From contig JAFSIR010000002.1 of NCBI GenBank assembly GCA_017439715.1, positions 1 through 64,000 of the forward strand: a stretch of DNA of 64,000 bases, written 5' to 3'. How positions within the stretch are numbered: the stretch's first letter is position 1; each line of letters opens with the position of its first letter. Made by a program: the position numbers and the translations under genes. Below the pieces are notes generated by a model. That model worked only from the letters and a program-made list of their open reading frames with translations, searched no databases and was not told where the DNA came from. The stretch comes from Clostridia bacterium. Lineage in GTDB: Bacteria; Bacillota; Clostridia; Christensenellales; QAND01. Below, piece by piece: positions 56,545-62,849 of this stretch.

Positions 56545-57612
56545 ATGAAAAGCAAAAAAAGCTTTATTTGGCAGATCGTATACATCGTTGTCACCATGGC
56601 CGCGCTGTATTTTTTGGCCCTGAATAACGAAGGGTTTAAAAGCATAGGCCAAAACCTGAAGGAGTTCAACCTGTATTGGTTATCGGCATGCGCCGGATGT
56701 ATGCTCATGTTCTGGCTGCTGCAAACGCTGGTGCTGCGCGCGTTTGAAGCGCTTTTAAAGGTGCGCATCCGCTTTCGTCAATCGCTGAAGATCACGGTGA
56801 TCGGCCAGTATTACTGCGCGGTTACCCCGTCTGCCACGGGCGGCCAGCCCATGCAGATGATGTATTATAAGCGCTATGGGGTGAACTTTGCCAAATCCAG
56901 CGCGATCATGCTGCTGCGGCTGATCGTGTTCAATCTGGCGCTGGTGGTGATCTTTATCGCCATGCTGTTCATTGCGCCGCAGCCGCTTTATGCGGTAAAC
57001 GCCGTGTATCGCGTGCTGGCCTATCTCGGCCTTCTGATCAACGGCGGCTCTATGCTGTTTATGGCGCTGCTGTTTATAAACGATACGCTGGTGCGCCGCA
57101 TCGGCTTTTTTGTGATTAACCTGATCACGCTGCCGCGCCGCCTGCGCAAGCGCCGTGAACATCTGTGCGAAAAGTATGTGTCCGGAATGGTGGATTTCAT
57201 GGCCGCCTGCAGCAACATTCGGGAGAATAAAGGGCTGGCGTTCATGGCCTTTTTCTGGTGCCTTGTTTCGCTGATCTTCCGGTTTTCCGTTTCCTTCTGC
57301 ATTTATAAAACGCTGGGGCTTAGCGGATACGGTTATTGGTATCTGTTCTCGCTGGAGCAGTTTTTGTATATGTCTGTGGCCTTTGTGCCCACGCCGGGCG
57401 CCATCGGCGCAAGCGAACCGGGCTTTGGCCTGTATTTTGCCGGGGTGATCCCGGGCAGCCTGATGTATCTGGCGCTGCTGCTCTGGCGCGGGTTCACATA
57501 TTTTTTCACGCTGATCCTCGGCGCGCTGATGATCATAACAGAAGAGGCCGTAAGCCTGATCAAAAAAAGGAAAGCGGGCCCGCGAAACCAAGCATCGCCA
57601 ACAGAAACATAA
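56545..57612 (+). CDS. Flippase-like membrane protein (lysylphosphatidylglycerol synthase TM region, YbhN family)
   Basis: The 355-residue protein has about eight membrane segments and the family patterns ITVIGQYYCAVTPSATGGQPMQMMYYKR and FVPTPGAIGASEPGF. The same fold is the flippase half of MprF; it lacks the aminoacyl-transferase half, so it probably moves a lipid or lipid-linked compound. AAAGGAGGG precedes ATG 56545. It closes the acyl-transfer cluster and is followed by a terminator. Confidence 0.85.
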   Translation: MKSKKSFIWQIVYIVVTMAALYFLALNNEGFKSIGQNLKEFNLYWLSACAGCMLMFWLLQTLVLRAFEALLKVRIRFRQSLKITVIGQYYCAVTPSATGGQPMQMMYYKRYGVNFAKSSAIMLLRLIVFNLALVVIFIAMLFIAPQPLYAVNAVYRVLAYLGLLINGGSMLFMALLFINDTLVRRIGFFVINLITLPRRLRKRREHLCEKYVSGMVDFMAACSNIRENKGLAFMAFFWCLVSLIFRFSVSFCIYKTLGLSGYGYWYLFSLEQFLYMSVAFVPTPGAIGASEPGFGLYFAGVIPGSLMYLALLLWRGFTYFFTLILGALMIITEEAVSLIKKRKAGPRNQASPTET

Positions 57613-57942
57613 CCCCCCGGGCGCTTCTTAACAGAGAAGCGCTTTTGTTTTCTGAAACAACCCGGACCGGCCCGGTCGCAAAATTCTTTATAAACTTTGT
57701 GAAAAAAAGAGTGTTATTTATTCAAAATAGCATTATAATTGTATCTGTTTACCGAAACAAGAATAGATGAGCATCCGATGTTATCCGCCGAGTTGGCAGG
57801 GTGGAACAGCAGGAAGTGTTTTTGCGGCAAGCGCCACAGAAAAAGAAAAACAGGCGAAAAACTCCTCGCCCTTCTTTTTGGTGCAGCGGTTTATTTTCCT
57901 GAACAAAAAACCATCGGAACACAGCATAAAGAGGCGAAAAAG
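57613..57942 (+). other. Intergenic region before the tetR-type gene
   Basis: This 330-base stretch holds a terminator (57621-57652), a perfect -10 hexamer TATAAT at 57734-57739 without a clear -35, a short palindrome TGTTTACCGAAACA (57746-57759) near the expected transcription start, a T-box-like motif AGGGTGGAACAGCA (57798-57811), and a weak hairpin GGCGA/TCGCC with T run (57853-57879). An open frame runs through it in phase with the tetR gene but has no ribosome site, so I treat it as leader. Confidence 0.5.
57621..57652 (+). terminator. Intrinsic terminator after the flippase-like gene
   Basis: GCGCTTCT and AGAAGCGC pair around a short loop, followed by TTTTG and TTTT. Confidence 0.75.
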
Positions 57943-58599
57943 ATGGATAGAGAAGGCATCCGAAAAGGATTTATTGAAGCAGCAATCAAGCTTGGGTCAG
58001 AGAGCGGCGTGAATGCGATCACCTCGCGCAATCTTGAAAAAACGGCCGGCATAAACCAATATTATTTATACCGCGTGTTTGACAGCGTAGACGATGTGAT
58101 GAAGCAGGCGGCAGACCTTGCACGGGACACGTTTTTGAAGCTGGGGATAAAAAGCATGAGCGCGTATGACGTGCCAATCCCGGAAAATGCGTTTGAGGGC
58201 GATTGCGCCCGGCTGGATTATCAGTTTTTTAAAGTGCTGTGGGAAGGCATGGATCGCGAAGCTGAGCTGTTCATGTTCTATTTAAGGTATTATTATAACT
58301 ATATATTCCCCAAAAAATATTCCACAGAGGAAGACCTGGCCGCGTTTGCGCCGCTGCTGGATAAAATGCGGCCGCATTTCAAGCCGGGAACCGACCTGAT
58401 AAACATCGTGCTGCACACAATGGAAACCATGCTGCCCGGCATTGCGCTGATCTATAACGATATTCCGCGGGATAGGCGGGAAATTGAGGCCGTGGTGTTC
58501 CGCTCTGTGTTTGCGGCGATGTATCCGTATTTGGCAAGCGCGCCGGACATTGCCGACAAGTTTTCCTATAAGGGCGAGAATGAGCAGGTTCAGGCATAA
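57943..58599 (+). CDS. TetR/AcrR-family transcriptional regulator
   Basis: The 218-residue protein has an N-terminal helix-turn-helix of TetR type (GIRKGFIEAAIKLGSESG, ITSRNLEKTAGINQYYLYRVFDSVDDV, about 4-50) and a helical ligand domain with aromatic-rich MFYLRYYYNYIF. ATG 57943 follows AAAGAGG and starts right before the DNA-binding domain. Its targets may include the upstream acyl-transfer cluster or its own promoter, where a short palindrome is seen. Confidence 0.85.
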   Translation: MDREGIRKGFIEAAIKLGSESGVNAITSRNLEKTAGINQYYLYRVFDSVDDVMKQAADLARDTFLKLGIKSMSAYDVPIPENAFEGDCARLDYQFFKVLWEGMDREAELFMFYLRYYYNYIFPKKYSTEEDLAAFAPLLDKMRPHFKPGTDLINIVLHTMETMLPGIALIYNDIPRDRREIEAVVFRSVFAAMYPYLASAPDIADKFSYKGENEQVQA

Positions 58600-58605
58600 A
58601 AAAGC

Positions 58606-58638
58606 CGTAAATTCCGCGGTAAAACCGCGGGCTTTTTA
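58606..58638 (+). terminator. Intrinsic terminator after the tetR-type gene
   Basis: CCGCGG, TAAAA and CCGCGG are flanked by AAAAGC and GCTTTTT. Confidence 0.75.
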
Positions 58639-58645
58639 TGCGGTG

Positions 58646-58675
58646 TAGACAAAACGAACAGCGTTGTGCTATACT
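58646..58675 (+). promoter_or_regulatory. Promoter of the CorC-type gene
   Basis: TAGACA (58646-58651) and TATACT (58670-58675) are 18 bases apart. The start codon is 185 bases downstream, leaving a long untranslated leader. Confidence 0.55.
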
Positions 58676-58682
58676 GTAAAAA

Positions 58683-58859
58683 ATAATTTTTGAAATGAGA
58701 CTGAAGCAAAAAATGGACGACGGAGACAGTAACCCCGGGAAGCCTCCTTTATACCGATATCTTGTATGGGCGAAGCGCGATCCTCACCTGCGGGTGTAGG
58801 AGCAGCGGGTTTGCCTTTTTGCATTTCTAAACGGTAGAGGGATTGAACGGGAGAATACA
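58683..58859 (+). ncRNA. Candidate structured leader RNA upstream of the CorC-type gene
   Basis: Long-range pairing closes the element: GCAAAAA (58706-58712) with TTTTTGC (58816-58822), extended by GAAAT (58692-58696) with ATTTC (58823-58827). Inside, AACCC (58731-58735) can pair with GGGTT (58807-58811), and local hairpins form at 58751-58767 and 58781-58801 (TCCT/AGGA). GTTT (58809-58812) could instead pair with AAAC (58829-58832) near the ribosome site. This looks like a cis-regulatory RNA. It does not match the M-box, yybP-ykoY or other classes I can recall. Confidence 0.45.
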
Positions 58860-60176
58860 ATGGACAACTCATTTTTCTTTATAATCGTTTTACAATTGGC
58901 GCTCATTGCGCTTAACGCGATCTTTGCCTGTGCGGAGATCGCCGTGATCTCCATGAACGACAATAAAATGGCCAAAATGGCAGAAGAGGGCGATAAACGC
59001 GCCATCCGCCTTGCACGGCTCACCAGCCAACCGGCCCGCTTTTTGGCAACAATCCAGGTAGCAATCACGCTGTCGGGCTTTTTAGGGTCCGCCTTTGCGG
59101 CGGAAAACTTTTCCGGCCCGCTGGTAAACGCCTTGTTGAGCATCGGCGTGCCCATTTCCGCCGAAGTGCTGGATACCATCGCCGTGGTGGTGATCACGGT
59201 GGTGCTGTCGTATCTTACGCTGGTGTTCGGCGAGCTGGTGCCCAAACAGATCGCCATGCGCAAAGCGGAAAAGCTGGCGCTGGGCATGTCCGGCCTGATC
59301 AGTTTTATTTCCAAGCTCTTTGCGCCCCTTGTCAGCCTGCTCACCGTTTCCACCAACGGCGTGCTGCGCCTGCTGGGCATTGACCCGAACGAGCAGGAAG
59401 AAGAGGTAAGCGAAGAAGAAATCCGCATGATGGTTGATGTGGGCACGGAAAACGGCACCATTGATAACGAGGAACGCGAGTTTATCCAGAACGTGTTCGA
59501 GTTTGACAACCTTTCCGTGGAAGAGATTATCACGCACCGCACGGATGTAACATTGCTGTTCTTGGAAGACAGCATGGATGTGTGGGAAAAAACGATCACG
59601 GAAACGCGGTATACCTATTATCCCATCTGCAGCGACACGCCGGATCACATTGTGGGCATGCTCAACACCAAGATCTATTTCCGCTTGGAGGATCGGTCCC
59701 GCGCATCGGTGATGGAGCAGGCGGTGACAGAGCCGTATGTTGTGCCCGAATCGCTCAAGGCAGATGTGCTGTTCCGAAACATGAAAAAAGACAGGGAACA
59801 GATCGCCGTGGTGCTGGATGAATATGGCGGCATGAGCGGCATTGTGACCATTAAAGACCTTATTGAGGAACTGGTGGGCGATCTGGAAGACGATGTGATC
59901 GAAGAAGATCCCGAGGAAGAGATCACGGAGCTGGAATCCGGGCTGTGGACAGTGGGCGGCGGCGCTCTGCTGGAAGATCTTTCGCCCATCGTGGGCGTTA
60001 CGCTCGAATCGGAAGAGTATGACACGCTCAACGGCCTTGTGTTCCACCATCTGGGCATCTCGCCCGAAGAGGGGGACGAGCTGGAACTGGACAAAGTGCA
60101 TATCCGCGTAACGGAGATCCGCAATTTCCAGGTGAAAACCGCGCTCGTTCGCAAAAAGGAAGGCAACGAGGCGTAA
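58860..60176 (+). CDS. CNNM/CorC-type transporter-like protein (hemolysin C family)
   Basis: The 438-residue protein has an N-terminal DUF21/CNNM membrane domain (about 1-190, four hydrophobic segments), a CBS-domain pair (about 205-335, with YTYYPICSDTPDHIVGML and AVVLDEYGGMSGIVTIKDLIEELVG) and a C-terminal CorC_HlyC domain. Family members are linked to Mg2+ or other divalent cation export. GGGAG precedes ATG 58860. The long structured leader upstream suggests control by a small ligand, possibly a metal ion. Confidence 0.92.
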   Translation: MDNSFFFIIVLQLALIALNAIFACAEIAVISMNDNKMAKMAEEGDKRAIRLARLTSQPARFLATIQVAITLSGFLGSAFAAENFSGPLVNALLSIGVPISAEVLDTIAVVVITVVLSYLTLVFGELVPKQIAMRKAEKLALGMSGLISFISKLFAPLVSLLTVSTNGVLRLLGIDPNEQEEEVSEEEIRMMVDVGTENGTIDNEEREFIQNVFEFDNLSVEEIITHRTDVTLLFLEDSMDVWEKTITETRYTYYPICSDTPDHIVGMLNTKIYFRLEDRSRASVMEQAVTEPYVVPESLKADVLFRNMKKDREQIAVVLDEYGGMSGIVTIKDLIEELVGDLEDDVIEEDPEEEITELESGLWTVGGGALLEDLSPIVGVTLESEEYDTLNGLVFHHLGISPEEGDELELDKVHIRVTEIRNFQVKTALVRKKEGNEA

Positions 60177-60220
60177 AAGCCAACAAACCAAGCCTTAAAT
60201 GGCGAGTTTATAAAACCGTT

Positions 60221-60253
60221 AACAGACACAGCCGGATAACAGCTGTGTCTGTT
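60221..60253 (+). terminator. Hairpin terminator after the CorC-type gene
   Basis: AACAGACACAGC and GCTGTGTCTGTT form a 12-base stem, but the T run after it is short. Confidence 0.6.
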
Positions 60254-60318
60254 CTTGTATAGCGTTGTTGTGTTTGATACGATAGCCATAACAAACCAAA
60301 CCTTGGGAGAAACATGCA

Positions 60319-60714
60319 ATGAGCGAACGCTTTCGGTCAGACATCCTGTTCTTTTTTGATAAACATATAGATGCTTTGCCGATCTATGAACAGCTTGAAA
60401 AACAGATAGTTTCGCTGATCCCCGAAACAAAAATCAAAGTTTCCAAAACACAAATCAGTTTTTCGCTTACCTATGGATATGTGTTTGTATCATTCGATCC
60501 TTGCAAAAAGGCGGCAGAACGCCCGCCGATATGGCTGACGGTTACCTTTGGGCTGGGATACCGCAAAACTTCTTCGCGGATCGCTGTGGCAACGGAACCG
60601 TATCCCAACCGCTGGACACACCATATCATGATATCAAGCGTGGAGGATATTGACGATGAGCTGCTGGGATGGATCCGGGAAGCGGCAAGCTTTGCAGCGC
60701 AAAAACGGAGATGA
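60319..60714 (+). CDS. DUF5655-like protein
   Basis: The 131-residue soluble protein matches my recollection of DUF5655 by FDKHIDALPIYEQLEKQI, KIKVSKTQISFS and the WTHHIMISSVEDIDDELLGWI segment near the end. Function is unknown. The domain is found alone or fused to metal-dependent or restriction-type proteins. ATG 60319 has only a weak purine-rich site (GGGAGAAA). It is followed by an 85-base gap and a DtxR-type gene. Confidence 0.7.
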   Translation: MSERFRSDILFFFDKHIDALPIYEQLEKQIVSLIPETKIKVSKTQISFSLTYGYVFVSFDPCKKAAERPPIWLTVTFGLGYRKTSSRIAVATEPYPNRWTHHIMISSVEDIDDELLGWIREAASFAAQKRR

Positions 60715-60799
60715 GCACCCTGCGCCCGTCGGGGCGGTCACTTGCATTTTTGCCCTAAATATGGCACAGTTACTTTAGTTCGGTTAAGGGAGTGAAGGA

Positions 60800-61174
60800 A
60801 TGGCGCTGTATCAATCCGGAGAGATGTATTTGGAAACGATCTATGTTTTGGCAAAAACCGAAAACAGGATTCGTTCTTTGGATGTTGCCGAGCATATGGG
60901 GTATTCCAAGCCCAGCGTCAGCCGCGCGGTAAAGCGCTTAAGGGAAGACGGATATATTCTGATGGATGAAGATGGGCTTTTAACCTTAACGGAAAGCGGC
61001 GCTCAGATCGCCGCTAAAATCTATGAGCGGCACACGGTGCTCACAGAGATTCTCATGCGCATTGGGGTGGACCGCAAAACAGCGGCAGACGATGCCTGCA
61101 GGATCGAGCATGTGATCAGCGATGCAGCGTTTAACGCGATGAAACAGCACCTGGCGCAGCACACAAAAGGATAA
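60800..61174 (+). CDS. DtxR/MntR-family metal-dependent regulator, paralogue 2
   Basis: The 124-residue protein is closely similar to the one at 33872 and has the same two-domain form without SH3. Metal-site residues are Met9, Glu12, His78, Cys100, Glu103 and His104. Met and Cys at these places are as in the iron sensor DtxR, whereas manganese-specific MntR has Asp and Glu. So this copy looks iron-type. A bidirectional terminator follows. Its regulated genes are not evident in the window. Confidence 0.88.
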   Translation: MALYQSGEMYLETIYVLAKTENRIRSLDVAEHMGYSKPSVSRAVKRLREDGYILMDEDGLLTLTESGAQIAAKIYERHTVLTEILMRIGVDRKTAADDACRIEHVISDAAFNAMKQHLAQHTKG

Positions 61175-61177
61175 GGT

Positions 61178-61207
61178 AAAGACCCGATCCAATGGATCGG
61201 GTCTTTT
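61178..61207. terminator. Bidirectional terminator between the DtxR paralogue 2 and GNAT genes
   Basis: AAAGACCCGATCC and GGATCGGGTCTTT pair around AAT. Confidence 0.85.
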
Positions 61208-61230
61208 GTTTTGCGGATAATGCAAATGGT

Positions 61231-61854
61231 TTACTGCGCCAGCTGTCCCGGAAGCTTCAGTTTTTCCTTTGGCGGGAACTGCTTGTCAAACTCCGCGGCG
61301 GCCTGTTCGTTTGCGTATTGCGCCATCGGCTGATAAAACACGCCTTCGATGCCATCGAGGTACCCCGGCTTTAATTCCTTGAGCAGGAAATACGGAACAA
61401 CGGCCTCTCTCGGTTCCCCATCATAGTGAATGTTTTTTTCACTGGCAACGATAAAACCGCTTTTGCCGTAAAATCCAATGTTTCCTTCAAAGCACACGGC
61501 CCCATAACCAAGCGCGGCGGCTTTTTCAAGTGAATAGTCAAGCAGCGCCTTGCCGTATCCCCGGCGCTTAAGATCGTTTGCAATGCAGATCGGCCCCATC
61601 GTCAGCACGGGCACCGCCGCTCCGTCATCAGCGATGATCTGCGCTTTTGTAAAAGCGTTCTGGCCGATGATCCTGCCGTCAAGCTCCATAACAAAAGCAA
61701 GCTCAGGCACAAAGGCAGGATCCTGCCGCAGATGATGGATCAGATAATGCTCCATGCAGCCGGGGCGATACACATTCCAAAAAGAATCACGCACGAGGAG
61801 TTCCACCTCTTTGTGGTCAGCCTCGGTTTCCAAACGGATGATATAATTTTCCAT
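61231..61854 (-). CDS. GNAT-family N-acetyltransferase
   Basis: The 207-residue protein has a GNAT core with the acetyl-CoA loop in GPICIANDLKRRGYGKALLDYSL and the GFYGKSGF motif of strand 7. The C-terminal 50 residues (ELKPGYLDGIEGVFYQPMAQY) are an extension seen in a subgroup of clostridial acetyltransferases. Substrate unknown. AAAGGAG precedes ATG 61854. Upstream lies a roughly 215-base leader with hairpins and its own promoter. Confidence 0.85.
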   Translation of the reverse strand: MENYIIRLETEADHKEVELLVRDSFWNVYRPGCMEHYLIHHLRQDPAFVPELAFVMELDGRIIGQNAFTKAQIIADDGAAVPVLTMGPICIANDLKRRGYGKALLDYSLEKAAALGYGAVCFEGNIGFYGKSGFIVASEKNIHYDGEPREAVVPYFLLKELKPGYLDGIEGVFYQPMAQYANEQAAAEFDKQFPPKEKLKLPGQLAQ

Positions 61855-61879
61855 TTTTTTACTCCTTTGAAAATCAATC

Positions 61880-62070
61880 AAAAAGGGCGGAGACTTTGCG
61901 GATAAAGCAAATTTGCATAAGCCCCCGCTTACGCTGCAGTATCCGGTGCATTATTGTTCTTCAAACAGCATTTACCTCTTTATTTTTTATTTAGCATGGA
62001 GCCGAAACTTGCGTTTCAGCCAATACCCCTTTTTGCGCAGCGGCAGCAAACCCCTTTTGTCCGCTGTTCA
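61880..62070 (-). ncRNA. Candidate structured RNA (independent small RNA or leader of the GNAT gene)
   Basis: A good minus-strand promoter (62076-62105) points into about 190 bases without a gene. The predicted transcript has a hairpin with eight paired bases and a GCAA loop (62001-62020), a second hairpin GCGTAAG/CTTATGC (61915-61934), and complementary outer parts (CGCTGC with GCAGCG; GCGG with CCGC). It ends at a GC-rich stretch followed by TTTTT (61880-61884), as for an intrinsic terminator. The size and rod-like pairing recall 6S RNA, but I cannot show the diagnostic bubble. Confidence 0.4.
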
Positions 62071-62075
62071 TAAAG

Positions 62076-62105
62076 AGTATAGCGTTCTAAAAAGCAAATG
62101 TGCAA
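62076..62105 (-). promoter_or_regulatory. Promoter reading into the candidate RNA and GNAT gene
   Basis: On the minus strand TTGCAC (62105-62100) and TATACT (62081-62076) are 18 bases apart. Confidence 0.55.
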
Positions 62106-62129
62106 GCCTGAAAAAGCAGACCTGCATGG

Positions 62130-62163
62130 ATAAAAACAAAAACCATCCGAACGGATGGTTTTT
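62130..62163 (-). terminator. Intrinsic terminator after tRNA-Ala
   Basis: AACCATCC and GGATGGTT pair around GAAC; on the minus strand the stem is followed by TTTTTGTTTTT. Confidence 0.85.
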
Positions 62164-62165
62164 CT

Positions 62166-62241
62166 TGGTGGAGCATAGCGGAGTCGAACCGCTGACCTCC
62201 TCGATGCGAACGAGGCGCACTACCAACTGTGCCAATGCCCC
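62166..62241 (-). tRNA. tRNA-Ala (anticodon CGC)
   Basis: The cloverleaf is complete. The acceptor GGGGCAT pairs with ATGCTCC and has the G3-U70 wobble that identifies alanine tRNAs. The D arm is GCAC/GTGC, the anticodon stem CCTCG/CGAGG with loop TTCGCAT (anticodon CGC, codon GCG), and the T arm AGCGG/CCGCT with TTCGACT. The discriminator is A73 and CCA is encoded (62168-62166). Confidence 0.95.
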
Positions 62242-62315
62242 AAGACGTTTGTGCTTGCCTATTATAGCCCTATCGGGCCAATAAATCAAGCCCTTTTTCG
62301 TATCTTTTTGCATGG

Positions 62316-62321
62316 TATAAT
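62316..62321 (+). promoter_or_regulatory. -10 element upstream of queT
   Basis: A perfect TATAAT lies 24 bases before the GTG start of queT; the -35 region (T-rich) is poor. The predicted leader is under 20 bases, so no preQ1 riboswitch can fit. Confidence 0.45.
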
Positions 62322-62344
62322 AAAGAAAAAGAGAGAGGGAAACA

Positions 62345-62842
62345 GTGAAAAGCCGAGTTTACAACGTTCGTTTTCTGGTTACGGGCGCTTTGATCGCCGC
62401 TATATATGTGATCATAACGGGCATTTTTGCCCCGATCTCGTTTGGTTTGGTGCAGCTGCGCATTTCGGAAGCGATGTATATTCTGGCGCTGTTTGAAGCG
62501 GCGGCCGTGCCGGGGCTTACGGTAGGCTGCCTGATTTGCAACCTGTTATGGACGCCGTTTGGATTGATCGATATCGTGCTGGGCACGCTGGCCACAGCGC
62601 TGGGCGTGCTGTTTGTGCGCAAAATGCGGGCGCACCGGACCTTGTCGCTGCTTGGCCCCGTGGTCACAAACGGCCTGCTTATCCCGGTGGTGCTGATCAT
62701 CGGCGGGGTGGAAAGCTCTTATTTATTGGGCGCGGTGTATATCGCCGCGGGCGAAGCGATTGCTTGTTATGGCCTGGGTCTGCCGCTGTGCGAAGCGGTG
62801 GAGCGGGTGTTAAAACAAATAAACAGGAAGAATGGGGATTGA
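62345..62842 (+). CDS. queT: QueT-family transporter (queuosine precursor uptake)
   Basis: The 165-residue protein has about five hydrophobic segments and the family opening FLVTGALIAAIYVIITGIFAPISFGLVQLRISEAMYIL. QueT proteins (COG4708) act as substrate-binding units of ECF transporters, probably for queuosine precursors such as preQ1. GTG 62345 follows GAGAGAGGG. fhs starts eight bases after its stop and may be co-transcribed. No ECF ATPase genes are nearby, as usual for the group that shares a common energising module. Confidence 0.85.
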   Translation: MKSRVYNVRFLVTGALIAAIYVIITGIFAPISFGLVQLRISEAMYILALFEAAAVPGLTVGCLICNLLWTPFGLIDIVLGTLATALGVLFVRKMRAHRTLSLLGPVVTNGLLIPVVLIIGGVESSYLLGAVYIAAGEAIACYGLGLPLCEAVERVLKQINRKNGD

Positions 62843-62849
62843 GTGAACA

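Noticed and set aside
57739-57942. N-terminal extension of the TetR-type protein to 286 residues
   Set aside because: The extra 68 residues are Lys/Arg-rich without family similarity and start at the -10 element, while AAAGAGG before ATG 57943 gives the normal TetR length.
61913-62284. An open frame of 123 codons overlapping the tRNA gene
   Set aside because: Its C-terminal part is the well-known false translation of an antisense tRNA (SGVEPLTSS followed by RTTNCANAP), and it has no ribosome site.
62242-62344. PreQ1 riboswitch before queT
   Set aside because: The -10 element lies 24 bases before the start codon, so the transcript leader is too short, and the preQ1 consensus is not seen.
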